Of a stretch of DNA of 64,000 bases, positions 28,601 through 37,907 are shown in pieces. The position numbers and the translations under genes were made by a program. The stretch lies in contig NC_087063.1 in the NCBI RefSeq assembly GCF_963678635.1, positions 39,756,759-39,820,758 of the forward strand. Reading direction: 5' to 3'. This DNA comes from Symsagittifera roscoffensis (Eukaryota; Xenacoelomorpha; Acoela; Convolutidae). Under the pieces are notes generated by a model. It did no database searches. It was not told the origin of the DNA and worked only from the letters and a program-made list of their open reading frames with translations. How positions within the stretch are numbered: the stretch's first letter is position 1; every line of letters starts with the position of its first letter.

Positions 28601-29265
28601 AGTTTCTTGCGGTGTACCTCAGCTAGTTCTTCCAACTCTAAATTACCTTGCTGTTCTTTTATTTTATTTTGCTGCGCTTTCAACTTCAATGACACCTTTG
28701 CTTGTCTCTCAAGTTCCTCCTGCTGCTTCTTCAAAACCAACAAATCTCGCCTCTTCTCAGTTGATGTTTTTGACTGCGCGACGGTATAGCGACTGGATTT
28801 ATGCGAACCTGATTTATGATGTCGACTACTGTACCGCGACACCTTAGAGCGCGCATCTGCTTCATGTGAGTCTTGTGGTTGTGTTGTTACGATCGTACTT
28901 AACGATTCTGCAACATTGTCAAGCTCTGTTTCCTCAGGTTCAACGTTTAAGCCAGCTTTATATGATGCAGCCTTCTGTAAAACTCTATCGTTTCTTGATG
29001 TAACCGTATGAAGCCACATATCCTGCGCTGGTATCAATTTATCAGGATCAACACTTTTAGAAGCTAACTTAATCAATTCCTCATTTATTTCAACTGCAGT
29101 CTCTATCAGGCTCTTGCAATTCTGAATCTGAGTGTCAATCTTTGATGAGCGACTCTGACTTTCAATGTTCTCAATTATAATTTCATGGCACTTGTACAGT
29201 TCATTTTCAAGTTTGGTTCGCTTCGCAAATAACCTTTGAACCCTCTTCTGAAAGTTCTCATCCAT
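22591..29265 (-). CDS. BEL/Pao Gag-Pol polyprotein, 2224 aa
   Basis: Single frame from ATG at 29265. Residues 1 to about 245: helical, with a charged coiled coil (QQEELERQAK onward). About 300-600: P/S/Q-rich linker. About 610-760: capsid-like region of the BEL type (EVFDGEPLNWYEWFGQF). About 810-890: Cys/His clusters (CSLCKGQHALWNC; CFSCLQGNHTFRKC). Protease DTGSTHSW near 940. Reverse transcriptase with YMDD at 25201-25215 (residue ~1351). RNase H beginning HTFGDSS. Integrase with an HH-CC segment and D, D, E in VDYFGP (~1926), SDNGTNF (~1986) and GGAWERLV (~2037). A conserved C-terminal domain follows. The polypurine tract is read as Gly-Val-Glu-Asp and the stop is in the LTR. Confidence 0.96.
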   Translation of the reverse strand: MDENFQKRVQRLFAKRTKLENELYKCHEIIIENIESQSRSSKIDTQIQNCKSLIETAVEINEELIKLASKSVDPDKLIPAQDMWLHTVTSRNDRVLQKAASYKAGLNVEPEETELDNVAESLSTIVTTQPQDSHEADARSKVSRYSSRHHKSGSHKSSRYTVAQSKTSTEKRRDLLVLKKQQEELERQAKVSLKLKAQQNKIKEQQGNLELEELAEVHRKKLAEIELKEFELEEELSAASEKIGNASVTHVDPQRTEQWVENVVTEQEQAEVVASAEQSHPVVESSTLIATDVLQGVGAVVSGGAVVNAGQTTYSEPGGHNRNRIQAQRSSLVQSRLSLHSIENPSSLPQFVASSSNFVTPHLASTPHAEVSQNHNLIPQASGSIPASMPFGNPTINVAPPSVSTVTNPVSLPAGQPFVPPLTVPIPISLPIIQPFVPSTVPIPSLLPVSQPHSGPVSTGYQAPAAPSHQPINVPNNPTSFSSEHYNPYISLWRPAATAQTMPVPQYCAPPSNVFSVTTPVVPPNTVVPYTSFGTVYYTQPQTHPVVETAHQGYPPTYPAPTTGPSYVPNSDEQPISARELADIILHSRKDRLPELKLEVFDGEPLNWYEWFGQFQATVDSAMLTDDEKLKYLKTHVKDKAKSAIAEYGYSGVLYKDALATLQRKFGQPHVVVGAHLDKMKNFPALKMHNSDHVISFSAVISGLVAVFRSLSFNDDLKSVNLLNQAVSKLPPNLKEAWSMHTVRQHWQRLTLLDFNDWLKNKAEGHERLKSLVKVEQPVKQKVVTKVLAGNTKVSSKDEKSREKTRFPPCSLCKGQHALWNCSVFKEKNATQRAKYVAEQKLCFSCLQGNHTFRKCQKARKCPKQDCESTHNVLLHGAEKVFPPKEADRSPSTQTNTNTTSANNAACVKPCEGTAKGILPVALVDVSSGSENSNALALCDTGSTHSWVSAALVERLKLVGTPVNVTTDGFNSAKVSKTQRVHLKVSAKPNESEFSFSFVAFVKHNMYIGPDVINVSELQVKYPQLAPLKTTAYNYKEIEIVIGQDFYHAIRPLEHVFGDELDSPCAVRLPIGWVISGPSPDCSSLNSSSFNCVTDDTSLTDQIKTWYELESYGAFKQVDARSAADKRALSILKTETVHDGERYTVPMLWSDNDVSLPNNYYSSLAQLKSLEKRLDKDPLLREKYTETIREDISKGYVITVNPHDPSSRAEREWYLPHHPVLNPNKPGKVRRVLNGASKFHGTSLNRSLLVGPDLLQNLIFVLLRFRQHKYAVSADIEGMFLQVGVLARDQPSLRFLWREDPTSSVVVHQYTRHIFGARDSPTCANFALQKTASDNQAEYPEAASAVVQKFYMDDYLDSFENTADALSLSKDLVAMLKLGGFNLTKFVSNVPEVTTALNPDNRKSNPSVKDICKSPDQSSHVLGLRWDHVKDTLVVSRGVDRPLDKAITQRTVLSFVSSVFDPIGLVAPYTVKARLLLKDIWRISGQKWDDDLPEEIKQQFLDWHSGLPLLGTLTIPRSYFTEPFDRCELHTFGDSSQDVFCAVSFLRARLAKSQKTELAFVFGKARVAPMKMLSIPKLELQAALLATRLKEEILKALTFKVSNVFMWTDSTTVLQWLNSCNKLPVFVGNRTGEILESTTIDQWNHVLSGDNPADTGTRGISSEALKDSSWVRGPSILRTCDWPFKPNTDVIKKIQLKGPLCDIDTCLETASTFVVDASSEKAPSIRLFKNWDKFSSIVKYKRVLAFMLRVLPSHKHFRTKTLEITDPSELDIAEQKLIYLAQSESFPAEVKILQSDKLITKKSRIAKYSPFIGPAGILRSTGRISRLVDTDFDSKHPIILDGRHRVAHMLIRHMHFQHAHQGLDYMRAVVQLKYIVLKLRWLLGNIENTCITCRKRKAKTVVPIMSDLPIERLGYKQPPFSNTGVDYFGPFQVPIRRSTEKRWGFLFTCLTTRAVHIELVPSLDTSSCVMGVERFIARRGTPKTILSDNGTNFVGAQKELLSCVQNWNKVAPAVFVHKGIKWKFNPPSAPHHGGAWERLVRSVKRVLYDILGNRRLTEEVLGTTLCLVEQLLNARPITPVSSDPHDLEALTPNHFILGHSAASFPSLSFEDNFDYKKRYARAQSYANAVWSRWLREYVPSLNKRAKWHNDSDVTLKTGDLVWVVEPDSPRGHYPLARIAKLHYGKDGCARSADIKTVTSELTRPTVKLAPVLPCLGVEDVAAQI

Positions 29266-29354
29266 GGCTCTAGGGTCTATACTTAACTCAAACTATACTT
29301 AACGGTTATCGGGCGTTTGCGGGGCGATTCGGAACGGTTTTCGGTGAGTAAAGT

Positions 29355-29870
29355 TACCAATGGGGCTGGGGATTAAGTAAGTCGGTTGATATCAAACAAC
29401 ACACACGGAGTAAACCTGAGGATGAATAAAACCAACTTAACTTACTTAATATCACCTCCCTGACCACTTAGGATGATGTTACGGCGTACGAAATTTGTTG
29501 AACGATCGTACGACGGTGCGTCACTACTAATCGGCTAGTAGCTCGACGAATTACCAAGAGGTTTGGGAATTAAGCAAGTCGGTTGAAAACCAACAACACA
29601 CGCGGAGCAAACCTGAGGATGAAAGACAACAACTTAACTTGCTTAATTTTACCGTCCCGGACCACTTAGTCAGTCGTTGCGAAACGAATGTTTTGAAAAG
29701 CGAACGGATGCAAACAGGTATCAAGTCGTTGTAAACCTTAAGTTTACCAATGGGGTTGGAGAATCAGGCAAATCGGTTAAGTTCCAACAACACACGCGGA
29801 AAAAACCTGAGTATGAAAAAACTCAACTTAATTTGCCTGATATTTCGCTACCAGACCACTTACCATAAGG
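29355..29870 (-). repeat. Three diverged hairpin modules in the BEL/Pao 5' UTR
   Basis: Copies lie at about 29355-29475, 29553-29670 and 29747-29862. Each has the conserved loop segment CAACACACGCGGAG.AAACCTGAG (variants) between inverted arms. Plus-strand arms are ATTAAGTAAGT/ACTTACTTAAT, ATTAAGCAAGT/ACTTGCTTAAT and ATCAGGCAAAT/ATTTGCCTGAT. The arms differ between copies but pairing is kept in all three, which indicates selection for RNA structure. A fourth, weaker copy is at 46074-46160. Confidence 0.85.
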
Positions 29871-30742
29871 TTGGTGTCATGTTACAGCACAGTTTCGCAG
29901 AATTATGGGGACGTTTTGACGATTTTTTGGAAATTTCTTACTTTTTTCCCAAAATTTTTCGGAAAATTTTGGTCAGCAGGTTCGAGTCGCAAACCAATCC
30001 AAAAAACTAGTCCAGTACCTTTTGTCTATGTTCCGTTTTTCTGGACTTTCAATCCATTCACAATTACCCAAAAATTTTTGGTATCGAGAAAAAATTACCA
30101 CTTGTAGCTTGCTTTGAGTTGGGATACACAATCAGACACCGTATGTAATTTTATTGCACAAAAGAAAAATTATAAAAAACTAGATGAGTCTTACAGTTTT
30201 TGACGGTTTTGGAGATTGGCGTCACCGGGTAAAATCCAAAAACTTCGGGTGTCGAGAAAAACACAGCTCCACTTTGACCAAAAGTCAGCAATCAGGACAC
30301 CTGAACAGGCCTCTCTTCCGCTAGTCAGTCTGCTTTTTCGTCCGTCTGCTAAGTCGTCTGTCGGCCAACTGGGTACGCTATGCTAACTTTCGAATGGGAC
30401 TCAAATGGTCTACAATGGTATCTGACACCAGATTTTTCAGTAGCAGCGTATTCATAGACTCGATTTCTTTCAGCGAGTCAATAATAGATTGATTTTTCAG
30501 AGACGCTAAAATGTTGATAAGATTCGACACACCCGGTCTAGATTCCGAGTCGTGGGTTCGAACCTGTAACTGCTTTTCTAACTTTAGCTTGAATTTGATC
30601 AGGCTCATCCAAAATAGTTACGTAACTGAACTGATTGTCATCTGATTTGCAACGATTTAATTCGATTACTTTCTTCTTGGATCAATTTTTCAGGAATAAT
30701 AAACACAAGACTGTTGAATTTCTGACTGAAACCTGAAGCAAT

Positions 30743-30844
30743 GTCCCTTGTGTCGACTTCGTGAGAAAAGACTTCTGTCCCTTGTGTCGACTTCGTGAGA
30801 AAAGACTTCTGTCCCTTGTGTCGACTTCGTGAGAAAAGACTTCT
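30743..30844 (-). repeat. 34 bp tandem repeat, three units, abutting the primer site
   Basis: Units start at 30743, 30777 and 30811, each beginning GTCCCTTGTG on the plus strand. The sequence at 30845 starts with the same ten bases and continues into the PBS. The array therefore repeats the distal half of the primer-binding site. The three units look identical, so the expansion is recent. Confidence 0.9.
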
Positions 30845-30862
30845 GTCCCTTGTGGGGCGCCA
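30845..30862 (-). other. Primer-binding site of the BEL/Pao element
   Basis: On the element strand TGGCGCCCCACAAGGGAC, three bases inside the 5' LTR. It is complementary to a tRNA 3' end with G as discriminator. The start TGGCGCCC is seen with lysine tRNA primers, but the rest differs, so the tRNA is left open. Confidence 0.7.
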
Positions 30863-30865
30863 AAA

Positions 30866-31378
30866 TGTGCGCGTCAATCTCCAAGATTATAAAAAAAACG
30901 GTTTTTAAACACTTTAATTAATGAGTATTTTCTCGGCAAAATAACTCCGGAAATATAACGGAAATTTGAAAATATAACGATAATTTTAACAAACTTTATC
31001 ATCGGTAACATCGGCCACAAAAACTGCATAAATCAAAGCAAGCTGCAAAAATGGCCAGTATTTGTCCTTGAGACAAATTGCTCTTTTTAAAGGTCAGCCT
31101 TAATCAAGGCTGAACCAAATTAGAGCGAAAAGATGGTTAAAATCGGTTTTGGGGGGACCGAACCTGGTTACGGGGCATCCCATCAGGTTCGGTGCACATT
31201 CGAGTTCTAGAAAGGAAATGACCTAGTCGGGATTCGAACCGGCGCCGAACCCGCCGGGACGCACCATGTATACGCTTGGCTACTGTCCCTGTATGCATTT
31301 ACATTTATATGCATTTATACTTTCGCACATTTACGTTTATATGCATTTGTACTATTGTTTTATATTTGCGCTGCAACA
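30866..31378 (-). repeat. BEL/Pao LTR (5' copy)
   Basis: Same length and apparently same sequence as 22097-22609. On the element strand it starts TGTTGCAGCGC, soon followed by AATATAAAAC, a possible TATA signal. GGTTG follows at 31379-31383 on the plus strand and matches 22092-22096. Confidence 0.95.
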
Positions 31379-31383
31379 GGTTG

Positions 31384-31645
31384 ATTTAAAATTAATGTAA
31401 TTTAACCAAAAATGTACATCAAAAACACTTGCCCAAGTTATTCTTCTTCAAATTTGACCTCATTTCAGCAAGAAGTTAAGTGCTTCATGCATTTGCATCT
31501 AAATAAACTACGCTCTCGATATTTTTAGGGTACTACCAAGCAAAATTATTACACCCTGGAAGCATGTTTATGAAAAAGCAGAGACAGAGAAAAATACCTG
31601 GTGAAACTTCAGTTGGGAAAGGCTTTATGTAAAATTTATGAGTGT
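31384..31645. other. AT-rich spacer
   Basis: Nothing recognisable. Confidence 0.4.
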
Positions 31646-31884
31646 CTTTTCGGTTAAACCCCCTAAAGGATGAAAAAGGAAATTAAAACATTTGATTACA
31701 AAATTTCTGAAGTCTAGACAAACAAAACGACAAAAAGAAAAGGACCTGTTTGAGGCTAAACTATTTTTTTTTCGTTTAGGCTTGCACCATATTGATAACC
31801 AGCTTTTCATAGTAATATCAATACAATTTTACAACATAAATTTTGGTTTCGATTTTCCATTATTTTGGGGGAATAACCGAAAAG
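31646..31884. repeat. Foldback MITE (~240 bp)
   Basis: Starts CTTTTCGGTTAAACCCCC and ends GGGGGAATAACCGAAAAG, an imperfect terminal inverted repeat of about 20-25 bp. Related to the family interrupted at 8-140/19060-19258. It has no coding capacity. Confidence 0.65.
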
Positions 31885-32254
31885 GTCCATTAATGATTTT
31901 GGCTAGCCAAACTTCAGTTATGCAAGTGGCATGTTTTGCTAAAATCTAGTCGACGTCTGAAGCGCAGATGTCGACTTGAATTCTGCTAAACTTTGATTTT
32001 TACAACTCATTTTATGTTACTCAATTTTGTTGCTTCCCCCGTACCCAGCAAAGGCTCTTTTTCTAGATAAATAAAATTTTCTAGATAAAAGATTACCTAG
32101 CCAAATTTTTTGCATTCTCTGTACAGAAATGATCTATTTCTTTCTTAGTTTAGAAATAAACAATTTCCGGAAAAAAAATAACCAAAAATTAGTTCACTGC
32201 TCAACCGCAACAAGATAAACATGCTTGGAGTGGCACAATAGCCGCAGCAATACA

Positions 32255-32294
32255 ATGCAAAAAGACACTTGTTATAACAAGTGTTGCTTTGCAT
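32255..32294. repeat. 40 bp near-perfect palindrome
   Basis: The core CACTTGTTATAACAAGTG (32266-32283) is a perfect 18 bp palindrome. With flanks, 17 of 20 positions per half match. Confidence 0.8.
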
Positions 32295-32323
32295 TAGATT
32301 GCTAAAACTATCTTGATGTATCA

Positions 32324-32395
32324 GTTCATTTAGCCTAGCGGTTAGCACAAACGCCAAGAACTTTGCATGTCGGGAGTTCGAGCCGCAGCCAGAGA
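32324..32395 (+). tRNA. tRNA-like pseudogene or SINE head
   Basis: TAGCCTAGCGGTTAGCAC is a near-consensus A-box/D-arm, and AGTTCGAGCC about 45 nt later resembles a B box with two mismatches. Acceptor and T stems do not pair well. It may be a degraded tRNA or the 5' end of a tRNA-derived SINE; the sequence after it has no obvious partner in this window. Confidence 0.35.
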
Positions 32396-32958
32396 CTTTC
32401 TTCTAGCTAGAAATAGCCTAGCTAGATAGAGCTAACTTCTGATCAGAAATCAGATGTGGAATAAATCACTGCTTAAACATTTCACTTAAAAGAAAATCAC
32501 TGCTTAAACATTTCACAAAGAACTTCTGACCAGAAAATTGATTAGATATAAAGTATTCCAGGTCAGAAAAGAACCATTTTCTCGGTACCGGTTTCAACAA
32601 ATTTATAACTTTCTTTTAAAAATTTTGAGGAGAGGTGACTATTGGAGTTTGACATCGTTTTTTTGTATGTATGTTTGTATAGAAGTAAGCATATATGTAA
32701 TATTCGATAAACTAGCTGAAAAATTCAGATTTTTAGTCAAAATTTAGTTTTAAAAGAGCCCAAAAATAGCGTTTTTGACCTTTTTTTAATGGAGGAGGAT
32801 TATTTTGTGTTAATCTATGTATTTATGCATGGATTGAGTATTTTTCACAAAATTAGCGCAAGAAAAATGCATCTATTGTCAAAAATTTTCCAAAAATATT
32901 ATCTTTGACCTGTATTTTCAAAAAAACTGACCGAAGGAGAATTTGCCGAAACGACTGA

Positions 32959-33081
32959 GGGGGAGGGGGAGGGGGATTCAAGAATTACAACGCGGTGGGG
33001 AGCGGGTAGTTTTGTACAGGGAGAGGGTGGTGCGGGTAAGGGAAAAAAGGCAACAATTAGGGAGGGAGGTAAGGGGCAGGG
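32959..33081 (+). other. G-rich tract with quadruplex potential
   Basis: Three G5 runs separated by single A (32959-32975) and a second set GGG-A-GGG-(6)-GGGG-CA-GGG (33060-33081). The surroundings are AT-rich, so the tract stands out. Confidence 0.6.
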
Positions 33082-34082
33082 ACAAACGTTGGGCGGCTGG
33101 GGGTATGATGTTTGCTGAATCGTTTTTCATGTTGAGAAAATTCAAGTTTAAAAATTGAGTAGTTCGCTTACTCGTTTTGCAAAAGTTCTGCATTACTCAA
33201 ATGATAAATGAAATTTTTCTTAAAAACTTTTGCACGACGTAAAACAAAAATAGTGTTGAAAAATCCATTTCAACTGATTTTTAATGGAATATAATTAATT
33301 TTAAATTTTTCAAAAAAAATGAAGTATAATAAGCTTTTAATTTCAGTTAATTGTCTCAGGGCAACATGGGCATCGATTATCTTGTTAATAATTTAATCCA
33401 CAAAAGCCCTTTAGATTGTTCCTGCCTTGCTCAATTATTTCAAATCACCAAAGGGCAACCTAACTCAGGCTAAGGTTGTGCGGTTATGCCCTCACTAGAT
33501 AACGTGATACAGCAGACTGCGCTCTGTGCCAGACTTGAGGCCAGAGCTACACCTGAAAAGGATACGAAATTCTTCATCCTACTATAACTTGAACGTACAA
33601 GCTTGAAGCTTTTCGTTTTCTTTTCACTGAGTAGAGTTTCGTTACATTTCGTTAAATTTTTCACGCGATGAAGAACTTCGTTTCGCTTTCACAGAGTCCC
33701 TTGTAGCTTGGTCCTACGTCCGGTACCGAGCGCAGTCTGTTGATCCAAGTTGACCTAGTTTGAAATAGATTCCCCTTTGGTGATGTGAAATAACTGAGCA
33801 AAAGGCAGGAATGATAAGAGACTTAAAGACAGGAATGAAAACCCATATGGACTCAAACTCTGGAGACAGAAATTTAAGCGCAAGCCTCAAAGCCGCGCGT
33901 TTGGAGTACTTCATAGTTATAGAGTTGATGTTTTTTAAATCGACGGTAATTATTGAAACTTTATTCGGAGTAGATTCAACATAAGACCCAAATCAACTTA
34001 ACTAAGTTTAAAAAAATTACTATTTCCAGCTACCTGTTTAGCAAGTAATCTAAATTTAAAATGCCTCGACTGAAAATGTGGG

Positions 34083-34314
34083 TGATGTGATTCCACTTTA
34101 TATCTATTCTAGTTTAGCTATTGACTTATTTAATCAATCTAACAAGTCACTTATGTCTGACCTTCACTCTTCCATTCTCTCCGGCGGAGAGAATGCTTCG
34201 TCACTTTTTAATGTTTTAATTTAAGATTAATTCACTTTTAGTCTTTTCAATTTTAGTTTTTGTTCTTTTAACTGTATAAAGTAGAATTAGCTGCAACAAT
34301 GTAACATATTAACA
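34083..34314 (+). repeat. 5' LTR of the decayed Ty3/gypsy element
   Basis: Shares with 39792-40004 the blocks CCACTTTATATCT, TCTGACCTTCACTCTT.CATTCTCTCCGGC and GAGAATGCTTCGTCACTT. It ends AACA, and the primer site TGGCGCAGTC follows at 34315. TATA-like TGTATAAAGT lies at about 34274. Confidence 0.85.
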
Positions 34315-35115
34315 TGGCGCAGTCAAATAACAAATCTAACGTGAGAGCAATGCCTCCATTCTGGCAGAACGATACGGTGGCCTCACCTATCCCTTGGGTA
34401 GATTGGAGTAATATTTTTCACTTAGCAATCATCGCGAAAGAAATAGTAGATAATGAGAATCAACCAAATCTATCGGAAAGACACCATCCTCGTCCACCAA
34501 CACAAAAAATTTCGACGGAAAACGAATTGAAAGTCCAAAGGAAAACTAAGATAGAGAGAAGTATCCAAGATCAAAAACGTTACGACGAGGAGGAAGCGGT
34601 ATGTATTAAGACCGAAACCAAGAAATTTAACGGAATTAGAATAAAGGAAGCCGACAAGAAACTACATTCTATCCTCTACTTAGCCCTAGGAAACGAGGGA
34701 AAACGATTCTTCGGGCAGAAATCACAAAGGTAAAAATACTTCAAATTTCCTTCAAAGAGTTTTGGGAACACCTAGCAACGGCTTTTGTCAGGAAAACAAA
34801 TGTCACATTCGAAAGGCACAAGTTGTTATGTTAAACAGGAAACAACAAGACAGAGAGTTACTAGTCTCTATGAAATATGGCGGGACTTTCTCAAATGAAC
34901 ACCTTGCTGTTTGTCCAGCGAAGGACACGGCTTGTACATCCTGTAAATATAAAGGCCATTTCACCAGGCTCTGTAAAAATGTAAATATTGTAAATACTCA
35001 AATTGTAGATACTGCAGATTATAATCCGTCGGGTTATCTGAATGTAAATTCGGACCATTTAAAAAGAAAATGTTTTTGCGTGGTCAAATGCATGGTCGGA
35101 ATCTGCACAGAGTGA
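34314..35115 (+). pseudogene. Gag remnant with CCHC knuckle
   Basis: The ATG at 34314 uses the last base of the LTR plus the first two bases of the primer site. The first 140 codons (to TAA at about 34733) carry a capsid start of the type PPFWQNDT...IPWVDW and, later, LGNEGKRFFG, which I read as the gag of a Ty3/gypsy lineage. A shifted frame (from about 34762) carries CPAKDTACTSCKYKGHF..LC, a zinc knuckle at about 34912-34975. At least one frameshift and stop separate the two. Not expected to be functional. Confidence 0.75.
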
Positions 35116-35233
35116 AATTGACGACTATTCTGTATTAAACGTAACTACTATTTTCGACGATGATGGAGAAAAACTTAAGAAACTAATAAGTTTTGGCCTC
35201 GAGAAGGAAAACCAAGTAGTCTTAAACAACCAA

Positions 35234-37907
35234 TTGGACTCTGCTAGCCCGGTCAGTTTTCCCAAGAAGAACGTTCTACGTGAATTGAAATCAAGGAATC
35301 CTCATCTAAATTTTTATCCAGTCGATAAAGCAACCAAAGACTTATACTGCGGGTTCACAGACAATGCCATCAACATCACCAGCAAAGTGATACTTTCGAT
35401 CTTTTCAAATGGATGGTCACTCAATGATTGCCATTTTTTTCTGACAGAAGGGCACGAGAAAAATATCCTCGGTAACGACAGCCTGCCCAAAGTGGTGATA
35501 GAATTATCACAAAAGTATTTTCCACACTTCCAGACGAACAAGATGTGTTTATTTTCACCGCAGAAAAAGACACGGAAATACTCACATTTCTAAGACTTTT
35601 GAAAATCTATTCTTTCGGATGGGGAAAATAACAATCGGATGAAAATCACCCATTTGCACAAAACTCTAAAGTCCATCCAATTAAAAGGTAGACGCGTTCC
35701 TCTCCACATATTTGTTTCAGTTAAAACTGAACTTACTCGGCTAAAAAACGAGGGACACAATAAGAAGTTAGAAAATTGCGATAAAGATTGTTTTATCAGC
35801 CCAGTTGTCATTACTTGTAAAAAAGACAAATCGGTCAAGATGGCACTAGATTCAAAAATTATCAACAGGCAGATCTACAAAAATAAATACCAAATGCCAA
35901 GCATTCATGAACTTGTAGATAACGTAGCAGCACAAATTTTGAATGATTCCGTTGGAGAAGTATGTTTTACTAACTTGATTTGAGAAAACCTTAATGCCAA
36001 CTCACCATGGACAAATTTACAAGTAACCAGTGTAACTTTAGTATAGTGGGCGGTGATATTAGTGGCACCTATTTTTTTTTCCTGATTTTTTTTGGATTGG
36101 GCGATATACCATAAGAATTTCAAAGAGTCAAGGACTCAACTACAAATGGTTACTTCGACGACGACATTTTAGCTTCATCCAACGCAAGCTTCTTAGACCA
36201 CAAAAATATTGTCTTTACAATCTTAGTATTGTTAGACGATTACAGTTTTGCTGTTAAGTAATCAAAATGCAAATTCTTTGAAAAAGAAAGTGAATGGTTG
36301 GGATTTAAAATCTCAAGTACTGGAATTTCTCCGTTGTTCGACAAAACGAAAGCAATAAAGGACCCCACTATCACCAAAAGTTTGAAAAAATTAAGATCAT
36401 TTTTCATGTCTATAAATCAATATTAAATTCGTGCCAAATGTAGCATCTTTGGGAAGCCCGCTCTGTTCTTTGTTATATAAAAAGTCTGTTTTCATTGGAA
36501 CCTTGACCAAACAAAAGCTCTCGAGAAAATCCTACAAAAACAATGTCAATCTGACAGAAAATACGCACTTCGACATAAAACGTAAAACCAGACTAGAAAC
36601 CGACGCATCGCATAACTGATTAGGGTTATCCCCTAAATCAATTCCACGGGAATGATTGAAAAACCATTTCCTTTGCCTCTCGGTTTCTAAATCCACACGA
36701 ATCTGAATTTTCCACTAATAAAATAGAACTTTTGGGAGTAGTTTGAGCAGTAGAACATTATAAAAACTATTTTTATGGATCAGACTTCGAAGTAATTACA
36801 GATCATCAAGCCCTTATTTCCGCCTTTTCAGCAAACCACGGGAATAAAAATATCACAGCAGAGTAACAAGATAGGTTGATATCCTTTAATTTCACAATTA
36901 AGCACTTGGCAAGAAAAGATATGGAATTAACCTGTTTAATTTCAAGAGTTCCATCTGAAAAAGCTCTACTCCCATCACATTATGACGAGGAATTTGTAGT
37001 CGCGAATGTAGATAAAATCAAGAAGGCAATTTATACTTCGGATAAACAAAGAAAGTCATGCTCTGCTATTGGTTCAAATTTGGAAATTTTCGATAACGCA
37101 AGATTACGTAATTACCGTTTAGCATCAGTTGTAGAACAAATTAATTCGTTTTTTCCAATTTGCATTTCAAATCATAATCAAACTGAATTCGTACTTCAAA
37201 GTGTATTCCTTCCGGTTATTCAAATTTTAGCTCTTCAAAAATTTCTATTTCTAATTGCACATTTTAAATTTTTTTTCTCAAGTGTTGTATAATTAGTTTC
37301 GTTTTAGATAGAAAATTTGTAAATACTGTAAATATGGAGAAAAATAATTTTGTAATTAATCCGTCCACTTCCTTTATTTAGGTTTCTCTAGATTTCCCAT
37401 TGGTATCGGATCACGTAAATAAATGAGTACCGCGAAAATTTGAAGTTGACCGATCGTCCTTGGATTCAAATACCTTATCTAACGCCAAATTAGGAGCTCT
37501 CCTAACCAAAAACGACCCAATGCTTAGCCCCTTTGTAAAAGCGCTTGAAAAAAATTGAGGTGATTAATGCAAATTTGCCATATTTCCACCACTACGTACA
37601 GGACTTACACGAATCCGACAGATTATTATACATGGACGGTAAACTAGTTGTCCCTTTGACCTTGAGAAATGCAATGATGAAAACACTCCTTGAAACACAT
37701 GCCGGTCAATTTGGAATGAAGTATTTAGCCCAATACATCTGGTGGCCCCACATTAACAGACAGAATTTTTTTCATGGCGTAAATTGTCCAGAAAGTACAA
37801 AGACGGGTAAGAATTTGAAAAGCATAATTCCTAATTCTCAAACTAGTAAACTTCGTCACTTACTGGAACCCAATGAAGAACTCAACGTAGATTTTGCTGT
37901 TCCTTAA
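35234..37907 (+). pseudogene. Pol remnant: RT, RNase H and integrase fragments
   Basis: RT fingers/palm start near 35795 (PVVITCKKDKSVKMALDS, then a stop after CFTNLI near 35983, just where the first catalytic Asp region should continue). RNase H C-terminal pattern at about 36720-36960 (FEVITDHQALISAF; FNFTIKHLARKDM). Integrase zinc segment and core start at 37545-37907 (HAGQFGMKYLAQYIWWPHI; NVDFAVP). A later piece with HHSNGLVEKLV is at about 38150. Stops and frameshifts lie between the pieces, and the catalytic YxDD is not seen. Inactive. Confidence 0.82.

Larger units (their letters stand above)
29266..30844 (-). promoter_or_regulatory. Long structured 5' UTR of the BEL/Pao element
   Basis: About 1.6 kb lies between the gag ATG and the primer site. 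It contains three diverged ~110-130 bp repeats, each with a perfect 11-12 bp inverted repeat, and a 34 bp tandem array (30743-30844). A ~170-200 bp block at about 30040-30230 recurs at 45810-46010 in the opposite orientation relative to the hairpin module. No frame of note. It is probably the packaging and translation-control region. Confidence 0.7.
22097..31378 (-). mobile_element. Intact BEL/Pao retrotransposon
   Basis: Minus-strand element with 513 bp LTRs (22097-22609 and 30866-31378) that start TG, end CA and look identical. They are flanked by the 5 bp duplication GGTTG (22092-22096 and 31379-31383). Five-base duplications, the Gag architecture and a single Gag-Pol frame are usual for BEL/Pao. 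The 2224-aa polyprotein is uninterrupted and retains all catalytic motifs. Identical LTRs imply recent insertion. There is no env. Base composition is much more even than in the giant element. Confidence 0.96.
31885..34082. other. Non-coding stretch with palindromes, tRNA-like segment and G-rich tract
   Basis: No credible gene. It holds a 40 bp near-palindrome (32255-32294), a tRNA-like segment (32324-32395), a duplicated 22 bp unit (AATCACTGCTTAAACATTTC, about 32464 and 32497) and G-runs at 32959-33081. The short frames present have no homologue I recognise. Confidence 0.45.

Noticed and set aside
30743..30844. CRISPR-like array
   Set aside because: Units are adjacent identical tandem copies without spacers and lie in a retrotransposon UTR of a eukaryote.
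30690..30884. 64- and 79-codon minus frames through the 34 bp array
   Set aside because: They are repeats translated through the untranslated region, upstream of the real gag start, with no family match.
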